Shown: positions 49,328 through 61,867 of the stretch, one piece after another | Numbering within the stretch: position 1 is the first letter of the stretch | Layout: every line of letters begins with the position of its first letter | Assembly (NCBI GenBank): GCA_037957365.1 | Contig: JARHVA010002128.1 | Location: 186,001-250,000 of the forward strand | From: Torreya grandis | Taxonomy: Eukaryota > Streptophyta > Pinopsida > Cupressales > Taxaceae | DNA: 64,000 nt | Direction of reading: 5' to 3' | Notes under the pieces: generated by a model | Told to the model about the DNA's origin: nothing | The model's input: the letters and a program-made list of their open reading frames with translations, nothing else | Databases searched by the model: none | Position numbers and translations under genes: made by a program

Positions 49328-50427
49328 TGCACATGTAGATCTGGACTAAAATAGGCTAGAAATGGACTGAATAATGATTCTATAAAAGTCATCAGATTAT
49401 ATAATTTTTAACTCTATGGCCTTGGATGTTTGTATCATATTTGGTTAGTTACATCGATGTTGGTATTTGAGTTGGACATAAGTGTCTAGCATAGAATAAT
49501 GATTGGATCTAGATGTGACCACTTGGAGCCTTCTGGGTTTTTTTGCTTCTCTTATTATGTGTACATATCACACATATAGGCTATCATTCATTGTAAAATG
49601 ATAAAACCCTAGCTTCTTCACCATTAGAGTAGTAGGCACATGGTGTTGAGCTACCCTAAGGACCCCTATATTAATGGGTGTTACCTACTTATCCAATACT
49701 ATGAAAAAAGGCTCATAATTATTTAGTTATCCCTTATGTTTTGGCTTATGTGCACATAATGATATATCATGTAATAAATAAGTACATAGAGTGACATATA
49801 TTGTAACTTGGAAAACATGGCTCATGGGATGGTATTTTAGTACTTTAGACCTACATGGATACTATTGCTATGCTATATATGGAAATTGTGATGAATATGG
49901 TAGGTTTTATTACTTGAATTCTTGATTGAGTGGTCTTGGCAAGTTGCCTTATGATTTACCACTATTTTCTATGTCTTTAGTTGAGGAATGAATGAGGGTT
50001 GATATTGCATATATACAAATCCATTTTGAAAATATCTCATACTAATTACTTAGGAAAACCTTTAAGATATGTTTTATTTGTAAATTAGACTAATTTTTAG
50101 CAATAGACACTTAGTTGTAAAAGGGACACCTATGTCAACATAGGCATCTGGCTGGGACATAAATGTCTAGGAAGTTGGAAAATAGATACATTTCAAAAAT
50201 TCATAGATAAGGATATTGATTAGGTTTATATCATTTTCATAGTATAAAAGTCCTGGTCATTAGAATAATAGTGGTCAGACTAAGATATAATCAATTTCAC
50301 ATAAATAAACTATGAACATGAGACTTTCGATAGTGAGTTGGTCTTATAACTAAAGTATACAACCATGATAAGTATTTATCAAGTGTAAAATATTGAGGTG
50401 ATATATAATTTATATTTAGTGTCTACA
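49328..50427 (-). mobile_element. LTR D (about 1.1 kb), inverted copy of LTR C
   Basis: On the minus strand it starts TGTAGACAC at 50427, after a purine tract (50442-50428), and ends CA at 49328, followed by TAGTGAACC. It matches LTR C at 8821-9923 along its length, with similarity continuing past both ends. Because a purine tract lies before and a primer-like site after, the LTR appears joined to interior on both sides, as in tandem elements. It contains GACATAAGTGTC-type imperfect palindromes (49469). Confidence 0.55.
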
Positions 50428-51240
50428 TTTTCCCTCTCCTTTAATTTAGTATGGAAATTTCTAGTTTAAAGGAAAATAAATACATACCTGGGTGTGTATA
50501 ACATACCTTTTATTTGCATGAGTCCAACTTAAGTGTTTTTCTAGTGACTAACCTATAATCAAGAGCAAATTATAATAAATAATAAGTATATATAATATAG
50601 AATTTAAATAATTTTAAATGCTCTAAAGTAAATAGAGCAAGGTTATGAGTACACTTGTGTATAGATGTAACCATCTTACATTTTGACAATTTGATTTGAA
50701 GAGATGTTTCATTATGAAGCACTGGAGTTGAAATTAGGAAAATTTGGAAACTTGTAAGTGTACACAAACACACACACATAGATTTAAGAATAACATGCTC
50801 CAAAACTTGGTGAAAAGGTGAGTTTCTATATGGATATTGATCTTATCTCAATTGTGCAACCCAATCATACTTATAAACTAGCAAGTGTGAATAATAAATC
50901 AAATAACACTATATGTTCATTGAGGGTGGATGATTTAATCATTTTCTCTTATAAATATGGTGAATTTAGATGATTTAATAAAGCCTAACTTATAAACTTG
51001 GCAAGATCAAGTGATTTAATCACCTCAACCTTTCAAAAAATGTGAACTAATTGCTATAGTAGATCAATTCAATAAAGTCTGTAAAAGTCCATATTGGGTA
51101 TGATAATAGTCCATAGTAGTATTTGAAATCTGAAAATTGATTTGATTTTTCAATTTAAGGTGATATTTGCATGGAATATGCACCTCTTCTAATTCTTAAG
51201 TCAAAACCTAGGTATAACAATAGTACCAATGTATAAAATG
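50428..51240 (-). mobile_element. 3' interior joined to LTR D, homologous to 8020-8820
   Basis: Reverse complement matches 8020-8820 in order: the ACTATTGTTATACCTAGG region (51226), GGTGCATAT, a TTGAGGTGATTAAATCACTT block (51023), TATAAGTATGATTGGGTTG (50862) and GTTATACACACC (50498). No coding seen; the frame at 50570-50803 is not conserved in the other copy. Confidence 0.55.
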
Positions 51241-51251
51241 CTACAAAAATT

Positions 51252-51330
51252 GAAGCCCTCATTTCTTTCCAATTTTTATTCCACTAAGTAGACCATGTTG
51301 AAACAATGAATTTTGACTATAAACACTAAC
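51252..51330 (+). repeat. Right member of the short direct repeat with 49027-49104
   Basis: About 78 bases with the same five landmarks as 49027-49104, differing at scattered positions. It lies just outside the minus-strand block at 49328-51240. Confidence 0.55.
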
Positions 51331-53559
51331 CTTAAAATTTTCATGTTGAGCCTCCAATTTGAAAATTTTCTTGAATTTCTAAGTATTTTTATTCCATTTA
51401 CCAAGTCTATTCCCTATACGGATCATTTAACCTATCGATCAATTAGGGGTACTTGGTGTCAAATGCCAATAAAATAAAATAAAGGTTCTTGGAAATCACT
51501 AGTTCCCAACATACTCATTTCTCCTATTAGATAAATGAAATTTTATAAGAACTCACTAGTTCTTGATCACATGAAATTCAGCTATCAAACATTTGATGTA
51601 ATGCTAAGAATTAAGTAGTGCATGACATACACCATTTATATGAATTGAGTGTTGAGAGATTTATCTAAATTAAATCATTTCCAAAAAACATGTATTTTTA
51701 ATTTGATCAATACAATTTTAAAAGAATTTAATGAAAATTTAAACATTTCATCAAGTATTACATAGCCTAACAAAACCAAAATTACTACGAAAATTCCTTA
51801 AATTCATGGAATCAAGTGACAAATCTCTTATAGATGAATTTTAAAGGTTCCCATTTGCAATAAAAATTATGATGACTCTTGCTATCCACATTAAAATATA
51901 TTTAGTATTTATCCTTGCGTGAAGCTATCTTCTATGATGCTATTAACCCTTTAAGTCATCTACAATAGGTAATTCTACCTTGATATCTATACTATTTAAA
52001 AAAAATCTAAAGTTGTAGACTTATTGCTTGTCCATATACTATGTTTATTTTTACTTTGAGGTTGCCTATGTAGTAAATATTATAGTTATTTAATTGGGAA
52101 AATTGATAAGTTACTACAAACTTTAATTTTAATTTCTTTACAAAATAATGTAATTGTCAATAGCCAAAGTCGTAAGTTAGCTTTATGAATAACATTGATC
52201 GGATATTGAACCCATGCAAATATAACTTACCCATAACCTTGTATACAAAATCCACCTTGACATTCTTGAAAGACTAACCTATCAAAATAATATAACAAGA
52301 TTAATTAAAAATAAATATCAAGGGTATGAGCAATTATCTTTAGTGCAAACCAATTTTTCATAAATCCATGATTTTAGGTTGGGCCATGTAATATGGATAA
52401 ATTGTGGGATAGGCTTAAAGATAAAAGTAAAAATCACATCAGTAAAATAATCTTTTAGAGTGGGATTTCTCATGTGGCTAGTTTCCCAACCTTCATTTAG
52501 TGCATAATTTTAGTACTTGCCTATGTCAAATATTATGACCAGGAAACTAGACATGTGATATCAGTTGGGAGTGAAATAATTTCAAATCTAGACCATCAAT
52601 TTGTGAATTATGTCTTTAGACTTATACAAAGAAAAGAGTAAATTTAAATGACCAAATAAACTAGGGAAATTCATTTTGAATAAAAAAAGGATGTGTACAA
52701 AATGGGCTTAACCCACTTTTGGTTGAAAGATAAGAAGAAATGAGCATCCAAGGTCCCAATTTTTTTGCGTATATAAAATTTATAGACTAAGTTGTTAGAT
52801 ATAATAAAACTCTTAAATAGAGAAATGGAGTATGAAGATACTAACACATTACACATCCAGATGTGCCTCTTCATAAACATAATTTGTGATGAAACATAGT
52901 TGATAGATTGGGCCCAAAACATCAGTAAAAATATTCTTAAACAATTAGTCAACTTCGAGTCCACTCAATTCTTATATATGACTTCTTATTATTTATACTA
53001 AATTATGGACATTAAAATATGGAATAGAATCACACCCAATAGAGTATACACAAACACAACTACCATTTGTGAATATTACCCTTAGCTAGTACTATAAAAA
53101 AGCAACAAAAATTTCATGAGAATGAATGATGCCTTCACTATGTTAACAATAAGGACATTAGAGGGAAGCACTCTAATGAGGTTCTACCTCAAATTTTCAT
53201 CTCTATTATTCAAATATGTTAGTTATTTTATTTAATTTATAAAGTTCACATAAATCATAATTGGTGGTTTTCTTGGATTTCCATATAAATTGTCTTGATT
53301 TGCCAATGACTAAATGGTTTTGATTGAAGTATGTTGGCAAGTTATAAAATTCAACATGAAGTGTAAATAAAAATGAAGTATTTGATACCCTTTTTCAATT
53401 TTTTTGAGATATTATGTGTTCAAGAATTCATCTGATGCTAAGAATATCAAAAAAATTTAGTCAACATTATAATCATTTGTATGAGTCTAAGAGACTTTCT
53501 TTTGATAGAAAAGGCTTAAGTGAATAAATGAGATTAGATGTGAATGAATTTAGGTTAGT
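51331..53559. other. AT-rich stretch, no gene recognised
   Basis: No supported coding frame; the minus frame at 52671-52964 has no recognisable motif. The region contains one long imperfect hairpin (52469-52557) and no other strong repeat. Confidence 0.35.
52469..52557. repeat. Imperfect inverted repeat (hairpin) around a CTAGTTTCC arm
   Basis: CTCATGTGGCTAGTTTCC (52469-52486) pairs with GGAAACTAGACATGTG (52542-52557) across a 55-base loop, with a weaker outward extension (GGATTTC against GATATC). The TAGTTTCC arms are perfect for ten bases. It could be a small MITE-like foldback or a hairpin RNA source; no flanking duplication was confirmed. Confidence 0.5.
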
Positions 53560-54300
53560 TAAAGTCCTACAGATTGGAATGGGTCATTGAGGGCATTGTA
53601 AATGATGGAAGTGATTTGATTGACCCTAATTATGAAAATAAAATCTAAGTTCTCCCTCTACAAAAAATAGTTTGGGTTATCAAAGAGGTATATGATTTGG
53701 AGTAGACCAAATTTGTCTTGAAAAGACCCTAAGCTGGGTTTATAAATAAGGTATATGGGCACACCATATGATGAAGTTCAAAAAAGGGATAGGATATTCC
53801 ACAAAGTTGTAGAAAAGGTGACATTATTTGGACCATATCCTTAAGCTACTATGTATACAAGATGTAGTACAAGACCAAATAATGAAGGTGATGGAGAATA
53901 TCCTAATAATAAAGTTCTAAAGAAGACATGTGGTGATGATGTAACACCATGGAAGTAATTAGAAATTAATATGCCTCCACCTTCTCTAATGTAGGTAACT
54001 GTTGATAGTACCTTTGTAAATGTTAAGTATTTATGTTTAATAGATAATAATACATAATAATTTCATGCATAAAACACAAATAATATCCATATTATAACTA
54101 AACTTACCACTTATCCACCTAACATTCCATCCCCTCCTCTTGAATCATAATCTTAAGTGCATAAGTTTGATATACCTCTCATTCCATCTCCTAAACATGT
54201 GAACTCTCCAAATACTACTCCTCCTCATGATTATTATCCTCCACCTAATACTTATTCACCTCATATACCTATTTCCCCTCTAAATTAGGTTGTTTCTGAG
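53560..54300 (+). pseudogene. Decayed coding remnant ending in a proline-rich segment
   Basis: Protein-like text with stops: IVWVIKEVYDLE near 53670, AGFINKVYGHTI near 53735, and from about 54155 a Pro/His/Tyr-rich tract reading KFDIPLIPSPKHVNSPN, then PPHDYYPPPNTYSPHIPISP. It is followed 380 bases later by a helical charged remnant (54683-55560), and the two may be parts of one former gene with a proline-rich linker. No known domain recognised. Confidence 0.4.
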
Positions 54301-54682
54301 GTCTTTGTAATTGTCCTAGTTTTTACTCAATAATTAACTCCTCTTATTTTCACACTAGTAATACCAATACACAAATGGTTGTTTCCTTATTTTATATACC
54401 GTATCCTTAGATCTAATAATTGGTAACAAATAAAATTAATGTTTCCATGTTTATTGTTCTTATATTTGATGAAAATTTCAATTTTTTTAAATAACCCATC
54501 CACTAAAAAAATCCAAAATAACTTTGAGGGTTATGACATATTATTCCATAAGTGATCAACATCTTAAAATTACAAAAAAAAATAATAATTAAGAATCAAA
54601 AAGATTTATTATAGTAGATTATATTATAACTTGAGTGGAAATGGGCCCATAAAATCATGAAGGATATATCCATAATTTTTAA

Positions 54683-55560
54683 ATGCCTATTTCTAAGTTG
54701 ATTTATAGGATTGAGGATGAGAAACACACCAAGGAACAACTTGAAGAGCATGTTCGTCCTCTAACTGCCTATTTCAAGTCCATCATTGATGAAATCAAGG
54801 AACCTATTGATGAAAATACCCTCACCTAAATCAATGCATCACATTTTAGTGGTATTTTTGATGAATAAACCATTTCTAGAATCAATAAATATTAGAGACA
54901 TAAAAGAGTAATTAAAATTTGGGTTACACAAGTAACTCTAGATGGCCTAAAATTTATATTAGAAGCTAGGAAAGCCTATGTTTCAATGGAAGTGGATAAA
55001 AAAAGGATCAATGGTGAAATTAATTCAATGGAAAGATAAAAAAAAATTATGTGATAAAATAATTATAATTTTTAAATAAATGGCCCTAAATAGTGAAAAT
55101 CTACTAGTTTATGAAGGAATTTTTGCTAAAGCTGAAGAAAATTCTTATCATATTTGGGTGAAAAGTGTAGAATGGTATAATAAACTCTTGAGGATTATAA
55201 CAGTCTCATCAAAATTTATGATGACATAAAACCTAATATAAGGGCATAAATATGGTCTATTCATGTTGAATTGATGAAAGATAAAGAAATTGAACTCTTC
55301 ATTGTTACTGAGATAAAAGAGATTTTTTAGAAAATGATGAAAGAATAATTATTTAAAAAATATTCTTTCAAATTGGAATCTATGAAGAAACTTTGTGATA
55401 TTTATTCTATACTTTTAGAGTGTAATAAAAATGTGCTCGGCTATATCAACCAAATTAATGAAATAAAGGAGGCAGTGATAACATGGTTGGTACATATTTC
55501 AAACATAATTTTATTCAAGCACATGGGCATTTCTCAGGTTGTATAATAATTTAAAGTATA
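54683..55560 (+). pseudogene. Decayed helical, charged protein remnant of unrecognised family
   Basis: From ATG 54683 a frame reads MPISKLIYRIEDEKHTKEQ, then LEEHVRPLTAYFKSIIDEI and KEPIDEN before the first stop. After further stops and a shift, it gives WVTQVTLDGLKFILEARKA (about 54930), NSENLLVYEGIFAKAEENSY (about 55090), IKIYDDIKPNI (about 55210), HVELMKDKEIELFIVTEI and KLCDIYSILLEC (about 55390). The Glu/Lys/Leu/Ile spacing suggests coiled-coil helices. Conservation of long readable stretches indicates true coding ancestry, but I cannot name a family; it could be an ORF carried by a plant mobile element. Confidence 0.45.
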
Positions 55561-58059
55561 CAAGTTGAAGGCTTATTAAAAAAACTATCCACAACAATAA
55601 TAAATATCAACTGCAAATTACACTACATGTCTAAGTGATAAGACTTCTCTCCCTTGCTCATAACCTTCTCTAGGATCCTATTCTATATTTATCATTGCTC
55701 ATGGAATACTTGTTATTTAGATAAATTGTCAGCTCTATTTTGGGTAGAACAAGTAATTTATATATATGGTTTCAATTTAATACAATTTTTAATTCTATAA
55801 TGAAAGGAAATTGAATATTAGATTTAATCTTCATTGTCGACGTAGAATGCTTATAATATCTATCTTAGGATTAATTAAGTATTGGTATTATATGTTTTAT
55901 CCATATATTACCTTGAAAATAATACTCCACTTATTTACCTATTATAACCTTATATTTCCCTTGACATTATTATTAAGGTGAAATTTGCATTAATATAAAA
56001 TGGTAGACCAAGGGTTGCATGGCTATAAATTTAGTTTGACAATGGATATAAATATTTATGAAATAAATATCTTGTAGCCACTTATTGTTTTGTGTTTGGT
56101 ACAATAACACATTTTTTTAATTTTATAAAATAGAAATATATATAAATCATCATTTGACCAAATTTTGTTAAAAATTATACTTGAATGGCTCTATTATTGG
56201 ACATTCAAAAAATTAATTGATGATAGTTTTATTTGACATTTTTATGGAGTAAATCTCAATGGATCTAAATTTAAAACAATTTATTATGTGTAGATTACAT
56301 AGTAAATGGATCAATTTTGATTGTGTTCCAATTGAATGGTGTTTTAATTCATACGGTTCATAAAAATAGGTTATTGGAAAGAATATCGACATAACATGGG
56401 CTATTGAGAAATAACATACTTCCTTCGACCAAACTTAAGGGATTTATTGCACAAATGTTTATGTTTTTTCAAAATTGGTATATGGACATCAACTAATTTG
56501 AAAAATATAGGGAAACTAATGATCTTATTGATTCAAGAAACAAAATTGACATGAAATAACTTTGAATTTATATACACCCAAGAAGATTACAAATCAATTC
56601 ACCGAGATGATTATAAAGGTTTTAAAAAATCTATAAAATTTTGTAAAACACTTGAGTTTGTTTATAAACGTAATAAGGGTCAATATAATCAATTCAATAG
56701 AATGATAATTCATTAATCTCAAAAAGAAAAAAAAAATTCATAATGATAAGGGTAATTATTTCATCAAAAATACATTTAAATTTTTTATTTTTATGAAGAT
56801 AATTACTTGATGCATGAATTATGGCTGATGTTGCTATGCATAAAAGATGTAGAAAATGTAAGGCAAATAGTAAATAGATTGCTTTGATCAATACAATGTT
56901 TAAACTAATACATGGTATGATCATTATATTGCAATCATAATTATTATTTATGAAGTAATTATGCATATATGTATCAGGTTTAATCAACTATGTGAGAATA
57001 TTTACCTTTTGATTATTAGTTCATATTGTCAATAATTATTAATTTTGTGTTGATTATAATTGCACTTGAAGACAAGTTTTTAAGTTCATATTTTATATTA
57101 TAATTAATTTTAAATGGAATCTTATCATTTTTTGGGGAATTCGATAGATTATGATAATAAGATACTAGATACAATTTATGTATATGAATCTATTTCTCTA
57201 AATGTTGAGGTGAAATAAAGTGATTATCAAGTTGGAAAATCATAATCTTGGGTTATATAGGATTATGGAGTTTCATAATTATATAAATAATAAATAAGGT
57301 AAACATCACATGTGTATATGTATGAGTGATAATATATTATAACTTGGTACAAATTGGTGAGCACTTCTAAAAGATACTATAAACTTGGACATGGCATTTT
57401 GGATAAGCACTATGAAAATGTATATTATTATATGTTTAAGTATTATTTTGTGTAGACATTACATAGGTTGTTATTTTTGAATAATGATCCACATGTAAGA
57501 TAAAATTTAGAGAATTTTGAAACACTTTAGGTTTGGATCTAAACTATTTTGACTCTAAAATGATCATACAAAGGTAGTATTAGAACAAGCACTAGATTAT
57601 TAAAGCTTAGGATATGTATGGGAATTTGGCACCAATTTTTTTTAGGTATCCTTTGAATATTTATAATAGTTATATAATGTGTAGAATAACAATTTTGAGG
57701 AGTGGACCAAATTATCACAATGTTAAGCACATAAAGCATCAATTTAAAAAATCCCATTGATGAGAAAAACACATTAGGAAGGGAAACTTTGTAGTTAAAT
57801 GGAGAAATATAAAAGAATGATGTAATCATGGTAAGTTATAAAAAACCATGAATCATAATGGGAAAGATTAAAACATAACACTTTGAAGGTACAATAAATG
57901 AATTCTACAATTTTTTATATTAAAGTTTAATCTATAAAAGGTCAAAAATGAAGTAAATTTATCATTGATTTTCTAAAGGAAAAGAAAGTGGATGACCAAG
58001 AGAAAAGGAAATATTAAGAATTTGAATATGTATTTAATAGTATATTCAAATAAATCCAT
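55561..58059. other. AT-rich stretch, no gene recognised
   Basis: Frames of 96-97 codons on the minus strand (56694-56987, 57539-57829) are rich in Ile, Asn and Tyr, as expected from AT-rich chance frames, and carry no motif. No RNA gene or strong repeat seen. Confidence 0.35.
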
Positions 58060-58340
58060 TCACCTTGATAATTATTATATTTCCACTAATTTAACCCATA
58101 ATCACATTCCCTATCCAATTAACTAATATCCTAATTACTACATAAAATCCCCTACATCCCATGAACCTTAATACACCCTCACAACCAATTATTCACCCTA
58201 ATTAAACCATTAACTAATCCTAACTAGATACTAACCTACCCATTAACCCATTTTCCAACTCAAAATTCCTTTTTATTCACCTACCCATCTACCACCCTAC
58301 TAAACTAGACATTCCTGCTACCCTACTCCCTAATGGAGAT
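58060..58340 (+). other. G-depleted, C/A/T-only tract
   Basis: About 260 bases of the plus strand contain only a handful of G, with many CCTA, CCCTA and ACTAAC blocks, unlike the flanks. It lies about 170 bases upstream of a TATA-like site and may be the U3 part of an LTR. It is not a telomere-type array: the CCCTAA blocks are irregular. Confidence 0.5.
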
Positions 58341-58505
58341 TCTATAATTAGAGAATTCTAGAATCTCCTCTAATTTAACCCTTCTCTTCTAGAATCCTCT
58401 ATTATATAGGTTTCCAAATAATTAAGAATTCCTTGTAAATTCTCCAACCATTGATCTCAATAGCTTAAGATTAAATTTGAGTCATTGATTTTCCTTCCCA
58501 TGGAT

Positions 58506-58513
58506 TATATAAA
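58506..58513 (+). promoter_or_regulatory. Possible TATA box upstream of the right-hand gag
   Basis: TATATAAA in the context GGATTATATAAACAAGCC. It follows the G-depleted tract and precedes 3.3 kb of non-coding sequence leading to the gag frame at 61868, so it could be the promoter of that retroelement. No second LTR copy is in the window to confirm this. Confidence 0.3.
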
Positions 58514-59045
58514 CAAGCCATACCTCCATTACCAACTAATTGAAAATATTAGAAAACTTGAAACTTGAGAGTCATAAGTATCTATTATACTTTCATCCAT
58601 CATTTGGATAAACCCATAGCCTTGTCAAATCCATTAACAAGCCAAGGAAGACATTATCAAGCTCAATCAAGCAATCTAATAATCAACTCATTTTAAACTC
58701 AAATCGGTTTGACAATCTTGGAGAGGAGATCTAAGGGATAAAAGGATGGTAAAGTGTATACATATAATACTTTAAACCTTTATCAAATACTAATGCTTTT
58801 TATCTTTTAGGAAACCTTCAGGTCTCAATCTATCTGAGTGCATGCCCTAAGGCATGCATTGGGAAAGGGGTGGGTAGACCATTCATGCTTTAGATGATTT
58901 TTATCCCTTATTGCCACTTGTTATCAATCTAACTAGCTCCTAAAACCATTCCCTAAGCTATTAATCCTATTTTTCACACTCTTCTAGTCTTTTACCACCT
59001 TCATTCCCCCTTTCCTAATCTAAAACCCTATTTTTATAGTTTGCA

Positions 59046-60444
59046 TGACTAGGTCAACTGGGTCAGCCTTGTACTCTTATTGGAAAAACTCATTTAGGGT
59101 GTAAGACAGATCTTAGATGACCTAACCCATAACCTAGTGAGTTTTTGTTAATAATGATACTAGGTCAATTGGGTTAACCTTATCAATCAAAACTTTCATA
59201 AGGGTTTAAGGTTAGATCCATCTATATAAACACATCTATTTTATCATTATTAGAGATACATCAAGAATTATTATTCATTTGTGCTTATTTATAATGTGTT
59301 CATCCACCATTCCACTTGAGGAGTCTTAGCTTAGGGTTTCTACTTGGAGAATATAGTCTTTTGGAGAAGTCTTATATGTTTTTTACTTTCTTAATGATCC
59401 TTAAAAACCATAATAAACTCTTGTAAAACACCTTTGGCCAAGGGACAGATTGAGTCATGATGGGTTCATCTTCCAGGTAAGTATCTCTAACTTTGTTCCT
59501 CTCTTTAGTAGATAAAATTAACATAATCAATGGATTTTGAATAATATTACTCTTCTTTTCCATGCATTAAGGTTTCACTTATACATAACTTAATTAGGCT
59601 TATCTTAAGCATGTTTACTAACCCCCATATTGTGCCACAAGCTTTAGTGAACACTAGATTAGATTTGTTTACTTTACTTGGTATTATTATAGTGAATATG
59701 AAAACATAAGACTTAGTTAGAGTTATTGAGTGGTTTTGATTGACTGGAGGATTTGTAACCCTCCCTAGTGATAGTATTTATGATAAAAGATCCTATAATT
59801 AGGTCCAATGGATCTGCATATTGATTATGTTCTTGGTTATCTAATGTATCCCTAATCAAAAGTGTAAGTAGGATCCATCTTCTCTGAGTTAGGATTGATT
59901 TGTAGATCTGATGTATTTTTAATTGGATACATTATGGTGAACCTAATGTGAATATAACCCTTATAGGTATTATTTCATGCTTTTCATTCATTTCATCTTA
60001 TTATTTTTTGATATTTGTGATACTAGGTCACCAAGGCTGGTATAGTTCTAACTTTTGTGCATAGGTTTAACACATATCACATCAAAACCACTTTGTTATT
60101 TATGTGTAAGTATTCATCAAATAGAGGTTACTAGATTGAACAGGTCAACACAATAATCTTATTCACTTATAGATAGTAGAGTATGTCTAATAGGTTGACT
60201 TAGTCTCTTATTCAAATCTAAAACAACAAACTAGGTTGAATAGGTTGAATTAGCATTCTAGATAGCTTTGAGATAATAAACTAGGTTGATCAGGCTAGTA
60301 TAGTCATCTTAATAGGTTTTAGAAAATAGTGAATTACATAACTAGGTCGATTTGTCAACACAATTGGTAGAACTTGCAAGCAACATTCAAGGTAATTTAA
60401 CAAAAATCTCATAGTCTTCAACATCTTCCAACCCACCATGGTTC

Positions 60445-60528
<84 letters not shown>

Positions 60529-61660
60529 AGGTCTTCATTACATTTCTATTTTACAAAGTTTGAAGTCTTTAAAACTACAATCATAGAGTAAATTAGGTTG
60601 ACTTGGTCAACCTATTTCTATATTTTATCTTTTCTCTAAAATACCAGGTCAACTTGGTCAACTTAGTTCTTAAGGATTCCCACTTTTGTAGTATAGTAGA
60701 GACCCTATCGATTCTATTCTATAATGTTTTCATACACTATTATCTGAAATGACTCTATACAATGTTTAATTTTAGAATTAAAAACTATAGGATATTAATT
60801 ACTTCACACTTTCACTTTCAATTATTTGCATGTTTAGAATAGATCATGTAGTAAAATTAGTTGGTTTTTCAATATACCATTTAGTTAAACTATTTTTATC
60901 TTTCTTGCACACACAACCAAATCACATAATTAAAAAAACACCTTTGAACATTTGTCTACCCAAGGCCTACCTACTTGTATTATATCACCAAAGGGGAAGT
61001 CGACTTGGTTTTATGGCCAAGTATAAACATGTGGTTAATGGTATATATTGTAAATCACCCAACACCCTTATCACTATGATATTTTGAAGTGAGGGGGTAG
61101 GCTCAAATACCAATCCAGTACCATTACCAATATAGATCCCTTTTAGCCTAAACATCCTAAAACTATCCATAGATTCCTTTATAATTCCTTAATTATGTTT
61201 AACCTCCCTATCAAACTTAAAATAATAATTTATAATAAAAAACATTTAGGATGATCACTTAGTTATCATTTACTTTTCACTTGACTAATTGCTTTCTATT
61301 CATTGTATGTTATATTATAAAAACTTACATTGGCCAATGTTGGTGCAAGGTTTTGTGATGTGTGCCTCAATTGGATCATTCTCATTGACCTAATTGGTTG
61401 TGTGTTTTCTTCCATTTCTTGCTTTAAAGTACATTGCAAAATATTTCCCTATTTTTAGTGCACTGTCATTTAGTTTGACATAATCCCTTATAGACTATTT
61501 TTCTTCCTAGCTACAATACTAAATCAACTCACTTGACTCTATATCTCTTTTACCAATTACATTATAGTACTAGGTTAACCTGGTCGACTCTATACCTTTA
61601 TTAGGCTATGTTTCTCCCTAGTTTGTAGTATTAGGTTGAATTAGTTGATTTTGTACTCCT
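59046..61660. repeat. Dispersed array of ACTAGGTTGACTTGGTCAACC-type palindromic motifs
   Basis: At least thirteen diverged copies of a motif close to ACTAGGTYRACYTGGTYRAC are present, near 59048, 59160, 60024, 60138, 60190, 60231, 60282, 60341, 60593, 60643, 61511, 61571 and 61629. The core GGTTGAC...GTCAACC is an inverted repeat; the clearest copies are at 60596 and 60644. Within clusters the spacing is about 50-60 bases, often with a TATATCT or TCTTATT block between, so this is a decayed tandem array of roughly 55-base units. The half-site TTGAC(C/T) is the core of the plant W-box. Confidence 0.6.
60452..60523. repeat. (CT)n microsatellite, about 36 units
   Basis: An uninterrupted CT run after a short TTCCTCTCTT lead, lying between two members of the palindromic motif array. 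The absence of interruptions suggests recent expansion. Confidence 0.95.
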
Positions 61661-61867
61661 ATTATTGTCCTATCTATCTGAATTAGTTCCATATTTCTCC
61701 TTCTTTAGCATTCTATTCATTTTTCTCAAATCATCATGAAGTCTCATATTATAATTTTCTTGGACAACCTGAATCTATTTAGATAATATATGGGATGTTC
61801 ATTTCTCCCTCACTTTTCCTCTAAAGAGAACCCTCACTCTTGAAGCACCTCTTTCCCTTCTTCATTT

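Larger units (their letters stand above)
58514..61867 (+). other. Long non-coding LTR/leader-like region before gag
   Basis: About 3.3 kb without a coding frame, between a TATA-like site and the gag frame. It contains the palindromic motif array (59046-61660) and the CT microsatellite. It is likely LTR plus 5' leader of the Ty3/gypsy element to the right, but neither an LTR end nor a primer site could be fixed. Confidence 0.4.

Noticed and set aside
56694..57829. Minus-strand frames of 96-97 codons
   Set aside because: Ile/Asn/Tyr-rich sequence expected from AT-rich DNA; no motif, no neighbouring coding blocks.
58130..58330. CCCTAA-like blocks suggesting an interstitial telomere repeat
   Set aside because: Blocks are irregular and mixed with other CTA-rich text; no tandem CCCTAAA array exists.
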